Below are positions 50,245 through 62,200 of a DNA stretch of 64,000 nucleotides, piece after piece. The notes under the pieces are model-generated. The model saw only the letters and a list, made by a program, of their open reading frames with translations. It did no database searches and was not told where the DNA came from. Positions within the stretch are counted from its first letter, which is position 1, and the number at the start of each line of letters is the position of its first letter. The position numbers and the translations under genes are program-made. The DNA is from Montifringilla adamsi. Its lineage: Eukaryota > Chordata > Aves > Passeriformes > Passeridae. The stretch spans positions 11,034,418 through 11,098,417 of the forward strand of contig JAGGNK010007004.1 of the NCBI GenBank assembly GCA_017590115.1. Reading direction: 5' to 3'.

Positions 50245-53200
50245 CTGCAAAGAAAATGAGTAGTAGGTCTCATTCACATTCCACACATAAAGTTTGTTCT
50301 GAGGGTAAAGTGAAAAACGAGATACAGGGGAACCAGAGTTTAAAAAACCTGACATTGCTGGGTTACAAAAATATTTCTTTATGAAATAAATAACACCAAG
50401 TGCTGTTAACCTAAATTTGATGAAACTCACACAGCAAGAAATAGATTTACATTCTTCTGTTACACTGCACCAGAAGAGTTAATTTTAGTCAGCAACAGGA
50501 CAGCTTAAGGACATCACACAATGTGACTCCTTAAGACCCAAATCATAATGATATGCTAAAGTATTCGAAAGAATAAGCAACCACAGGGTAGGCTGGCATA
50601 ATTTCATGCCAGTATTCTGCATTAGACACCTTTATTAAATTAATTAGGTAGAGAAGAACCTTAAAAGTCAACTCATGGTGACATTTTTCTAAGGTAGGTC
50701 AACAACTGAAGCAGGAAAGCTTTTGAGAAGAGCAGGTTGCTCCTTGCAGCCTGCACTCTAAAAATATGAGATTTGCTTTACCAAGCAACCTGGTTGGGAA
50801 CTCTAGCTGGCGTGAAGAGACTCCCCTCCTTTTTGGATAAAATATGTCAAGGGACTTGCTGTTCACAAACATGCAACTCTTGGCAGTCTGAAACCAATTC
50901 AGTTTTTTGCCCTGTGCAGTAGTGTCTGCACCTGGCAGCTTAAGGAAAACCAAAACTGTCATACCTTGATGTGCTCAATGCCTCCCATATTCATCCAGGC
51001 CTGAGCTTGGTCTGGGTTGAGCTCCACAGCCCGTTTATAGCTCTACAGAAACATGAAACATTTCTAGGTTAGGAGTCTGACTCTTCAAACAAAACCAGTG
51101 CTGGAGGGGAAAGAGAAACACAGTTTCCTCTCCTGAAGCCATTCAGAATGGAATTCAAATTCCTCTCATAGACAATGCACAAAGTGAATTTCAGTTTCCT
51201 TGCTGAAGAGGCACAGAATGTGCTGCTCCATGGCTCAGTTCATCTCACAGGTTTTCCCTGCCAACGTGTGCTTTTTCTGCACTCTGAGGAGGAGCCTCTC
51301 CTCTGAGAGGAGGCTCACCTGCCACCCTGCCCCTGCCCCCTGCACCACTGGGGTGTCCTGCACTTAGGCAGTGCCAGGCACAATCCCTGCCAACTACAAG
51401 CCATGTGATTGCTCTTTATCTGCAAGGCTTTAATTTGGAGCTGGCAGCAGACTCTGGTACAGCCACTTGCGTGGAGGCTTCACAAGGACCTGAGGGCAGT
51501 GCTTTCCTTCCCCACTGACACTGAGAGTGGGAGAAGAAGCAATTAGGACCTTCTGGAGTCTGTCAAGCAGCACTGTTTTACATTGTCACAACAGGAAAGG
51601 ATTTTCAAATCAGGATTAAACAACTTTAGGGATATTGAGAATATTCAGAACAGTCCAATTAGTATTTTCTGAATCAGAGGATAATGGAATGGTTTGGATT
51701 GGGAGGGACTTTAAAGACTATCTACTTCCAGCTCCCCTCCTACAGGCAGTGACACCTTCCACTAGACCAGGTTGCTTCTTTACTATTATTAATGCTAACA
51801 TAATTTCTGAGCTATCAAGCACAAGCATCCTTCTTCACAGGATAAGCCAACCTCTCAATTATTAGCTTCTGAGGTGAGATATAACAACATGGTGAGCTCT
51901 CACAGGTCCCCAAGCTTCCAGCTGACCCACCTGGAGCTGGTCACTGACAGCAAGAGGGGCTGGATGGAGCAAAGGTGAATCCCACCACAATTCTGTACGT
52001 AACCTCTCAGAGCAGGGAGTGGTATTTCCATAGAGGAATGAGGAAAAAAGGTTGCAATTAAGTCTGGTAACGTTAGCTGCCTCATAGCTTTCTCTGTACC
52101 AGTGATAGACTCTGAGCTCCTAAGGCCAACAGCAGCCAGAGTGTATGCACCATGGAGTTTCACACACAATGAGCAAACTCTTATCTTTCAGCCTATAAAA
52201 CCACCAGTAGGTCTTAGAGCAGTCATACCTCGAAAGCCTTGTCAAGGAGATTCTGTTCTCTTAGCTGGTTTCCTTTAGTGAAAAAGAGCTCTGATATGAC
52301 TTTTGGATCCTTTGGTTTTAGCTGAAGCGCTTTTTCTATAGCTTCAAGTGCCTGTGAAAAAGCAAGAGGACATTGTGTGCCTTCCATTCAGTGCCTTCCA
52401 ATTTCTCATTCTTTCCTCATCACTATGGACTACCAGCATACAAATCATCTTCCTCCATCCTTTGTTTGCCCCACATCATTAACACACAGGGAAATGAGAT
52501 TTTTAAATGCCTGGGGCTGATGGGCACTGGGGCTGACAGCAGCAGGAGGTACAAGTGATAAGAAAACCACACTGCTTAGCTTCAGTCCTAGTACGTAGAT
52601 AAACTGAAGGTTTTAGTGAATAAATAATCTATTGAATGTGTGCTGAGGCACATGACTTGTCCCCAGAGAGATGGAGTGTAAAATTCAACCTGAGTTCTGT
52701 GTGTGGGCCCTTGGGACAAGGGTATCCCATGCCACGGCACCTTGGCATAGAGCTCCTGCTTGCTGTAGATGGCTGACAGAAGGCGGTAGCACTCCAGGCA
52801 CTCCACATCCTCATTAAGGATATGGTTCGTCATCTTCTCGGCTTCCTTCGTCCGCCCCATCATGGCCAGAACCTGAGCCTGTAACAGAGCCGCATTACCA
52901 AGGGTTACACTCTTGCCCAGCTGTCCTGGGGTGATGTTATGATGCTTGTATCCCCAGTTGTGTGTTCTGTTTACACTGGATATTATATTCTGTGCCTTCA
53001 AGACTGGCTGAGAGTGAAGGCGAAGAGCAGAGTTTTGTAATCAGGGACTGGACTCACTTCTCCAGAGTCTGCTGGAACACTGTTGTTGTCTGGGCGTGGA
53101 CAGGGCAGAACACCACGCTCCTTTTTGCTTTTTAGTTAGTTAGTTTAGCCACCTGAGGCAGTCTGAGCTTTCCGTAGACTCTTTTTCTTTCTCTTTTCTT

Positions 53201-56200
53201 GGAACCATTTGAACCTGCTCCAGACTGGGACTCGGGGAAACACCGAGAACACTTTGTAGCCTGCCGGGGCCCACTCTGCAGCCTTTCCCAGCCCTGTATG
53301 AATTGATAACAGAGCCACCACCCACCGGAGAGACTTTCTGAATTTGTCATCTCTTCAGAGCAGCAAATGAGTTTTGTCATCTGGTACTGTTAATTTTATG
53401 TGCTGGGGAGTGCTTTGCCTGCTAAATAAACAGGTTTTTTCTACTTCTCTATGAGGAAATTTTTCCCAAACCAGGTGGGGGGGACGGGACACATGGGTTG
53501 GCTTTCTGGAGGGGCCCCTTTTGGAGGTTTTCTCCCAAATTTGCCCTAAACCAGGACACCAGCTCAGCCCTCTGCCACACACTGGGCTGCACCCAGTGGC
53601 TGCTGCTGCCCTGCTGTGGCCCGCCCCGGCCCTCGCTCACCAGTGCCAGTCGGATGTCCTTGCTGGAAGGCTGCAGCGCTGCCGCCTCCCTGTAAACCTG
53701 CAGTGCCTCCTCGTACCGCCCCGTGTTGTAATACAGAGCCCCCAGCGGGGACAGGATCTCCGCCTTCCGCGACACCTTCAGCGCCCTGCAGTTTGGGAAA
53801 AAGGCAAGCTTCAAGGTCGTGCGAGGTGCAAAGGGGAAGGGCGAGGGGGCTGGGATGGAGAACCAAAGGCTCTGCACCCTCCTAAACTGGGAAGTACAAA
53901 TTCCCTGGGAGGGATGAATGTGCTCACAGCAGTAATCCCACTAGCCAGCTGAGGAGGAGAAGGAGCCACCTCTAAAGTGCCCAGGAGCCTGCAGCAGGGG
54001 TGGGCATGGTTGACAGTGATGAAACCTGGGGAATGTGAGCACAAATCTATATGCCAAAAAGAAGGCAAAAATACTCCCAAACCCAACCCATCCTGCTGCA
54101 TAACAGGAGTCAGAGCCTGACTGCTGGAACACTGCTGGGAAGGGCCAGAGTTCCTAATGGTGCCAAAGGTTTGGTGCTGAGCTGTGCAGCACTTATGGCT
54201 GTTCCTGGTGCAGCAACTACAGACCACCTTCAAGCAGGCTGGGAGTTGTGGTAAAACAGCCTGCTCCTGCCACCAAGAAACTTCCAACTTTACCATCAGA
54301 GCATCCCCCAGCCAAAAGCAGCAGTGTCCACCCTGGGGGCTTGGAATAGTCTAGGGAAATCAACACTGCCTGAGCCCATGCTACCTTTCCAAGCACTCCC
54401 CAAAAATAGCCAAATCTATTTCAAACAGATGGAGAATGAAGGGAGGAAACACCACGCATGCACCAACAGATCTGCATAACAGAAACTCTTTAGCAGAGAC
54501 AAGCCATACAGGGGCAGGAGGAAACCCTCTGTCTCCCACCCCAAATCCTCACCTCTTGTACCACACTTCAGCCTCTTTGTTCTGCCCCAGGGAGCGGTGA
54601 AGCCTGCCCAGGTTCACCATGGCCACATGGTGAGCAGGGCTCAGGAGGATGGCCTGCCTGTAGTGGGACATGGCTCTCTCGGGAGACCCTGGAGAGGAAA
54701 ACAGCCATTAAACCAGAAAAAAACCCTGTGCAGCAGAAAAAAACCTGTCTGAAACTCAGAACACGGCAATGTTCTGGCTTTCTCTCTTCTATTGGTCTAT
54801 GCATGTGTCCTGGGGTGACTTTATGATGCTTGTATTATCCCTATTCCTCTGTTTAGCCCAGAAATAAGTTTTGCATCTTTAGGACCTTCCAAGAGGGAAG
54901 GGGGAGAGAGAAGAAGCACGGAGTCTGTTATCAGGAACTGCACTTGCTCGCCCACATCCCTCTCACAGACTGTATCATCTGCAGACAGCGCGACAGAACT
55001 CTCCTTTGCTTTTTAGTTAATTTTTAGCTAGCTGAGGCAGAGAAGTTCCCTGGACTGTGGTTTTCCTTTTTCTTGGACCTGTTCAAACCTGCTCTGCACT
55101 GAGCACCCAGCAGAGCAGCGGCAGCTCCACCTGTGGCCACTGGGCCGGGCCTGGGCCGTGGCACTTCCAGCACTGGAGGGGCTGCTCAGAGACTGAGTGA
55201 GCTGAGCTGCAGCCCACCAAGGGACTTTCTGAGTTTGGCATCTCTTTGGAACAGTATTGTTTAATATACCTGTTAAACCTGCTCTGGCCTGAACACCAGA
55301 AGAGCACTGGCAGCTCACACCTGTGCCCACCGGGCCGGGCCTGGGCCGTGGCATTTCCAGCACTGGAGGGGCTGCTCAGAGACTGAGTGAGCTGAGCTGC
55401 AGCCCACCAAGGGACTTTCTGAGTTTGGCATCTCTTTGGAACAGTATTGTTTAATACGGTTCATTTTTGTGCTGGTGAATGCTTTGCCTGTTAAATAAAC
55501 AGTTTTTTTCCACTTTTCTCCAAGGAAATATTTTCCCAAACCAGTTGGGGGAGGGGCCACTCAAATCTGCTTTCTAGAGGAACCCCTTTGAACGTTTTCT
55601 CCCAAATTTGCCCTAAACCAAGACAGCATGGATACATTTTGAGAAAGAAATCCTGCCTCACCATTTTGAATCTAAGCATAAGAGAAATTGCATTCCAAAC
55701 TAAGATTTAGTCCCCAGTATTCAGAGACAATCCTGAGAAACAGATCTTCTAGGGGTGGGTTTTTTGCAAGTTAAGGCTACAGTCACAACAACATGACTCC
55801 TGAATGAAAGCACCCTGTTGATCATGCAGCAGTGACACAATCCCTGTGCTAAGGATAGAGCCCACCTCAGGAAAGGGGCGGGGGCACATGTGCCATCTCC
55901 TGGTGGAGCATCCTTTTCACCCCGGCCCACTGGAGAAATGGGCAATGAAGAATGAAGAACAAGCCCCTCAGTATTCCTCACAACACCACCAGAAGTGCAA
56001 ATAGTTTCAGCTCTCTCCAAACAGAGATTATTCCCTCCACCTCTGCTGTGCTGCTCTGAGCTCCACCTCAGTCTCTGTGTATTGCTCAACAGGACTGGGA
56101 GTAGCTGCCAGGGACCAGCTAATTCCCACTCTGGGCAATAAATCCCAGAGCAGAGGTGTCCAGGTGGTTATTTTGGAGCATGTAGGCACCATCTCTTTGC

Positions 56201-59200
56201 TGCACAGGAGCCATTGGGTGGCACTGCTTCGCTGTGTGAAAATGTGCAAAGTCCTGCAGCCCATGACATCACTGACACCACATCAAAATACAAGCAAAAA
56301 AGAGAGGTGCAAGATCACTACCCCAATGCATAAAGTTCTGCTCTGAATAATGTATTTTTATTTACCTAAATAATGATAGAAGTATAAAGTTCCAGCATTA
56401 CAGCAATGCAAATATTGCATTTTTAATCCCAGTGCTCATTTAATTGGCTTGCAAACTCCAGACCAGATAATCTCCTGATGAAAACCAATACTAAAAGAGC
56501 TTTGTCCACCAAGCTTTTCAGTGTTGGCATTTTTTTAAACTGATTCACTTCACAATGTATTTCATTCCATTTCAAGCTGGAAAACAGATCTCAAAAACAG
56601 CCAGTGCATGTTGGGGCACTGAACATGCTGCTGTGGGAATTTTGTTTTCCTATCTTCACAGATCTAGTTTGGTATTTTTGAGACTATCTATGCAACTTAA
56701 AATATACATGGGCACATCTCAGCATCCCCTTTATAGGAGTGAGGAGGAACATCTATGGAGAGATTTAGAAGTGTCGAAGATTTACCCAAGGCTGAGGACA
56801 TGTTGTTCAAGGTACAACTTTTTCAAAACAGCCAGCAGCAGCCTCGATCTTTCCCCACCACTGAGCAGGCAGATGTTTTTGAAAATTATATCTACAAAAC
56901 ATCCTGGGAAGCAGCTGGGCAGGCACTGCAGTCCCTCAGCCAGGCAGCGTCTCCCCTGCTCAGCACACAGGGGTAACGTGCATCGATAAGGGAGACACAC
57001 TCAATGTCTATGACCACTGCAGAGCTGTCTGGAGTTGTGGCTCCCCAGAGCTGGCACTTGCTGGAGGCTTGCTGCACAGAACCCTGCGAGTTAATTGGCG
57101 TGGTGCTTCACAGCATCTCCCTGTGCCACCGGCACAGAGCGCAGCCAGCGACAGGCTCACCAGCAGCCACTTTCCTCATGCCTTCTCATGTCTCTAGGAG
57201 GGTTATTGACACATCATGCCCCAAGTATCAAGAGTCAGTGGGAATTTTTCCAGTTGTTTGTCTGTAGGGAAGCATAGGAGTAAACCAGGAAATGATAGTT
57301 TTGACTTTGGCAGAGTACAAAAGTGCAAAAAACCAGAAAGTGCTCTGCACTACATTTGAACCACAAATTTTGGCAGGAATAGGACAGTTTATCTGGGCTG
57401 CCAAGCAAAGATGAGTACAACATGAGAGGGAAATTACTCAGGAATTTTTATTATTTGCAAGCTTGAATTTTGCCAGGACCCAAATTCAGAACCTGAACCT
57501 CTTTTGCTAATGCCACGATGCCTCTTTTGATTATGAATACTGATTCTGGTTTTGTATTTGTTTCACACTGGTACTACAGAGGGGTGATGGCCAAGTGTCA
57601 GCTCAGAGGCAGAACAACCAGTTGCAGACTGACAGACACCATCATCCCTTCTTCCCAAGCACCAATGGAACTGGGCACGTGTGATGGGGAAAGAAGAGGT
57701 GGCAACCACACACTTCAAGCCTACACTATTTCATCACTGAGTCTTGGCTCTGTTCTGGAGGGACCACAGTGAGACAACAGTCCTTTTCCACTTTTCCACA
57801 GTCATTTGTCAAACTTAGCTTTGCTTATAAAGCTGTCAATAAAAGGTGGCAATTAAAGTGCCATTTCTGTTGTTGTTATGTGAATGCCAGAAAGTGCCAA
57901 GGAAGTTGGATGGGAACCAGGAGCCCAGGAAAAAAAGGATGCCATTACAGAGCTCCTCAAAAATCAATTCACCCCACAGTGTATAAGGTTTTGTTTTCAC
58001 AGATGATTGTGGTTTAAAAGCCATGTTCCTTTCTATAGTGATGGCACTCAAGCCTTACAGTCAAAGAGCTGCTTTGTCACAAAGTAGGACTGCACATGCT
58101 CCAGAGACCATAATGATCCATTTGTGTGCCTGTGATTTGATTTGACGTGGCCATGCCTTGCTGGAAAAAAGGCAGTACTGTCAGGGTGCTGCCCAGCTCA
58201 CACTGAAGAGGCCAACTGCCTGTGTGAAGATGGTGAGAAACACTGAAGGGAGCAGCGGGGCTGAATGCTCCTGCTGCACGGTGCCTGCACTGATTACGAA
58301 TTCCAGTGCGCTGTGCCCTCTCAGGAGCACAGGGATATTTATTTCCAAGCTACCATGGAGGCACATCTATTGCCTTGGAAGCTTTTGACACCCTTTTAGA
58401 TGTGTACTGCTGAATAAAATAAATCAAAGCAAAGAAGACAGAGAGGAAAAAATCCCGTACTCCCTCTCACTTACCGGTATCAACCAGGAAAACACCGTAG
58501 TTGTTGTGCAGATCGGAGCTCTCTGGACAATTCTCTATGCCAGCCTTATAGACCTCCTCAGCCTCCTTAAGCCGTTCCTTGAAAGAGAAGGAGATTTCTT
58601 AGCCAAGGCAGAAAGTTTATCAGCACCATTTGCTGCACACTTGCATTCTGTGACAGCCCCCTTGCTGCACGGGGAGCCTGGGGAGTCCACACCCACCCCA
58701 CCTTCCAAGAGGCCAAAATTTTACCCCATGGCATGGATGTGCTATAGCTGCCATCTGGTGTCCCAGAGCAGTTCAGACAGCTTTCCCCCATGCCTTTGCT
58801 ACCCATTAAACACCTGGAAAAAGTGGTGCCTGTGCAATGCTCATGAGTCCCCAGCTGGGCACACGCCCAGCCAGGAAAAACACAGCAACAGGGATTGGGT
58901 TGGTTCTGTTGAGAAATATCTGTCATCTGGGAGCAGATATGTTCTAATTTATTTAATGAGCATCTCACTGGCTAACTTTTCCCCTCTGGAGCTCTGCTGT
59001 TCTTTCCTTAACCAGTGAGGAAAGTACAAGGAATGAAAGCTTGCTGTGTGCGATGGCTAGGGAGCAAATGCAGGGGGATAAAGGAAGCTGGAGAAAGACG
59101 GAGGGTGGTGAAAGAGTGGGGAAATCTGACAGATTCAGATTAAAACCAGGCATTGTCAGTGTGTGAGGTGGAGTTCACTGGGACTGATGGGACATGCCAC

Positions 59201-62200
59201 CATGCTGATTCCCCACATGCACTGAGTTCCCATTTTGCATAGATTTCAGGGAGGTTTGCTGGTGCTGAATATTTCTAGAAAATATATATATTTTCTTTGG
59301 AAACACCCTGCCTACAGACAGCATCCTACTGGCTGGGTTCTGTCTAGCCTGAGCTATGGGCAGCCTGGTTCTGAAACAACAATCAGGATTCTCCCCTGGA
59401 TCAAAGAGCGACTTAAAAAGGTTTCCACTTCCCTCCAGTCAGCCCACGTGTGCCCACTGCCTGCATGGGTAGTGCTCACCAGCATGGGTGCCTGCCTTCC
59501 TTCCCCCCTGCTCCCAGAGCCTGGCTGTCAGCTGTGCCTGTGGAAGGAGGCTGTGAACAGAAGAGACAAGCACAGCGCAGAGGGGTGTCAGGCAAGCCTC
59601 CAGCACCAAGGATGTTCTCTCAATTCTTCCCCTTCCACTGAGCAGCACAGCCCTACAGCACCAAACTCCACAGCCTCCGTCAGCCAAGTGGCTCTTCACT
59701 GAGGAGGGCCTGCAGCTCCCACGCTTGGGACTGAATCCATGCTGAAATAAGAGTATGGTCCACTCCCAGCTATGTACTGTCCTCAAAGCCTGCAAATGGC
59801 TGAGCCTCCTGGGCTTTCCCTGGATTTAAAATCAGTACCTGACAGCACCTTTTGCTCCACAGCTGCTTAATGTGAGGACTCTTCTCACCTCCTATTTCAG
59901 AACTGGAGAGCTGGAATAAATTGCACTGAAAGAGGATGACTTGATCAGAGAATCACACGGCTTGCCACAGTTAAGTCCCTTCACATTTGCATGATAAAGG
60001 TCAGCCAGCAAAAAAGATAAGCGTGCAATAAAGCACAGAAACAAGTTTTTAAAAAGTGCTTAACTTTGGAAATTTTGGATAAATTGATGTGAATTTGACA
60101 ACATTATCCTGCAGAGTCAGGAAAAGTGTAGTGATCATCAGAATTGACTAAATTGAAGAGCAATTTTTGTGCATATTTTGTAAGATTTATGTCTTACTTT
60201 CTTTCCCTCTGTTACGCAACCCGTCGATTTCTCCCCACCGGAGCTGAATCTCTTTAATAAAGGCATTAAAAAGGAGAAAGATCTCCTGCCCATTTATTTC
60301 ACCTCTGCTTTTAATTTTCAGCCGAATGCAGCTTTGTATGCACATATGTCAGCTTATTTTATTTACTGATCATAAACCAAATTTTTAAAGCAAGGAAGGG
60401 CTGTGTTAAATTAGATTAGTGTTCCATGTCAAAACATTCACCAATATTGAGCATTCTAACACTTTTATGGTGGTTGCATTGCTTTTTTGGCACCTAACAT
60501 CTTGGCCCTGCATGCCTCAGGCTCATTGCCCAGTCTAACAAAGTGTTTGCATTAAGCACAGTCAGAAAGTGGCAAGGGTGGAACCTGCTATTCCTGCCAG
60601 AGCTTTCCCTCCTCACAGCCTCTCCTCTTCTTAGCAGAAATAGAGCTTCAAGTTCATCAACGCTAGATTCTCATTAACACTTAATAATGCCACTCCCAGA
60701 CCTTCATGAAACATTCATCAACCTCACAGAACTCAGAAGACTGGCATAAAAAATGTATGAGATTTTTATGATATTAAAAAAATTATGCATATGAGAATCT
60801 TTCAGTTGAACTCCAGGGTTTTAGGTCTGTTTTTTATAAGGCTCAGTTTTTCCGTTTGGTTATGCCTGAGTAAGCTCTCCTCTGCAGCTAAGAGGGTTAT
60901 AAAGGTTTTTTTTGTAAGAAACATACACACAAAATCAGTGGAAGCTAGGGCCTGAGAAGAGCCACCAAGTAGCAAGAAATGATGGATAAAAGTGAAGCTG
61001 GGAAGATGGGAAACTGTGGGGAATCAGTGTTAGAATGCTGTGAAAACAGGCAGCAAAAATGTTTGATTTCTGTTACCAGCACCACTGCAGTGATCACAGA
61101 AATCAAGGAAAACTGCAATACATTGCAACTGAGTTACAATTCCAAGCAGAAAGAGCAGCCAGAAGGGCAAGCATTTATAAAAGGCACAAACAAGCCAAAC
61201 TGCTCTATACAGTACAGCAGTGGTTTTTTGTCAGCTCTGGCTTCAGAATCAGCTATCAAGGAGACAAAAGGGCAATTACATGAAGTTACAGGTTAATTCC
61301 CTGGCATCTGAAACATTCCTCTTAGCAGCACTTTTTACAGGCATAGAAGGTAAGGAACCATAAGGCCTATTTCAGATTCATCCCCTTTACTATGGGGGGA
61401 ACATGCTGTGTATGGCTGTGCATCCCCCAAGACAATCCTGGTGCTGTTTCACTATGTCCACCTTTCCCTTTTAGCCTTGGAGCAAAGCTGGAGTAGCAGA
61501 AGTTGTCATGGGCAAGGACACCTCATGCAAGTTATTTTAACATGGCATTTAACATTATTATTTAACCCCCTTTCTATCATATGCCAGCAAGAAGAACCCA
61601 GTGGTGCCTTCCCCAAAGCTCCACTGTGATGCCATCCTGTAATGCTTGGCCTCACAGATACCCCTACAGCTGTCACACAGGCTCTGGGCCACAAGGAGAC
61701 ACAAAAATACTCCTTGGAACCTTTAGCCATTTTGAGCTAAATGTTTTTATTGCTCAGACAAAGAGGAAAACCCAAAACCAAAAAAATGAGCTCTTGTCAT
61801 CATCCTTTGGGCTGAAAATACCAAAACTTCTGCCGGTACCCCTGGAGGGTGTGATGCTGCAGCTCCCAGGCACAGGCAGCAGCAGGTACTGTAGGACAGA
61901 CCCTGCTGTTATCAGTAGGATGAATGTGTGAGGCAGGAGGTGCACAATCAATAGGCATCTGCTGTGGCTGGACATGAGAAAGTGTTAAAAAAGTCTGCAG
62001 AAAAAAATCACTGTTTTCTGAGAAAATTGTACTATCTTTTTTGCCTACCAGTTCTCAAGTCACAAGAGGATGAACAATCCATATGTAAGAGAGATGAATT
62101 ATTGCTGCACTTACTAATGGCATTTGCTTTGGGCAGAAGGTCTTGGGACTCTATAATGGTTTTATTGCTCTGCTGACCTTGCAATCGATTGTTCCAATTA

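Noticed and set aside
53521..53952. 143-codon plus frame
   Set aside because: Shadow of the GC-rich TMTC1 exon at 53641-53785 on the minus strand.
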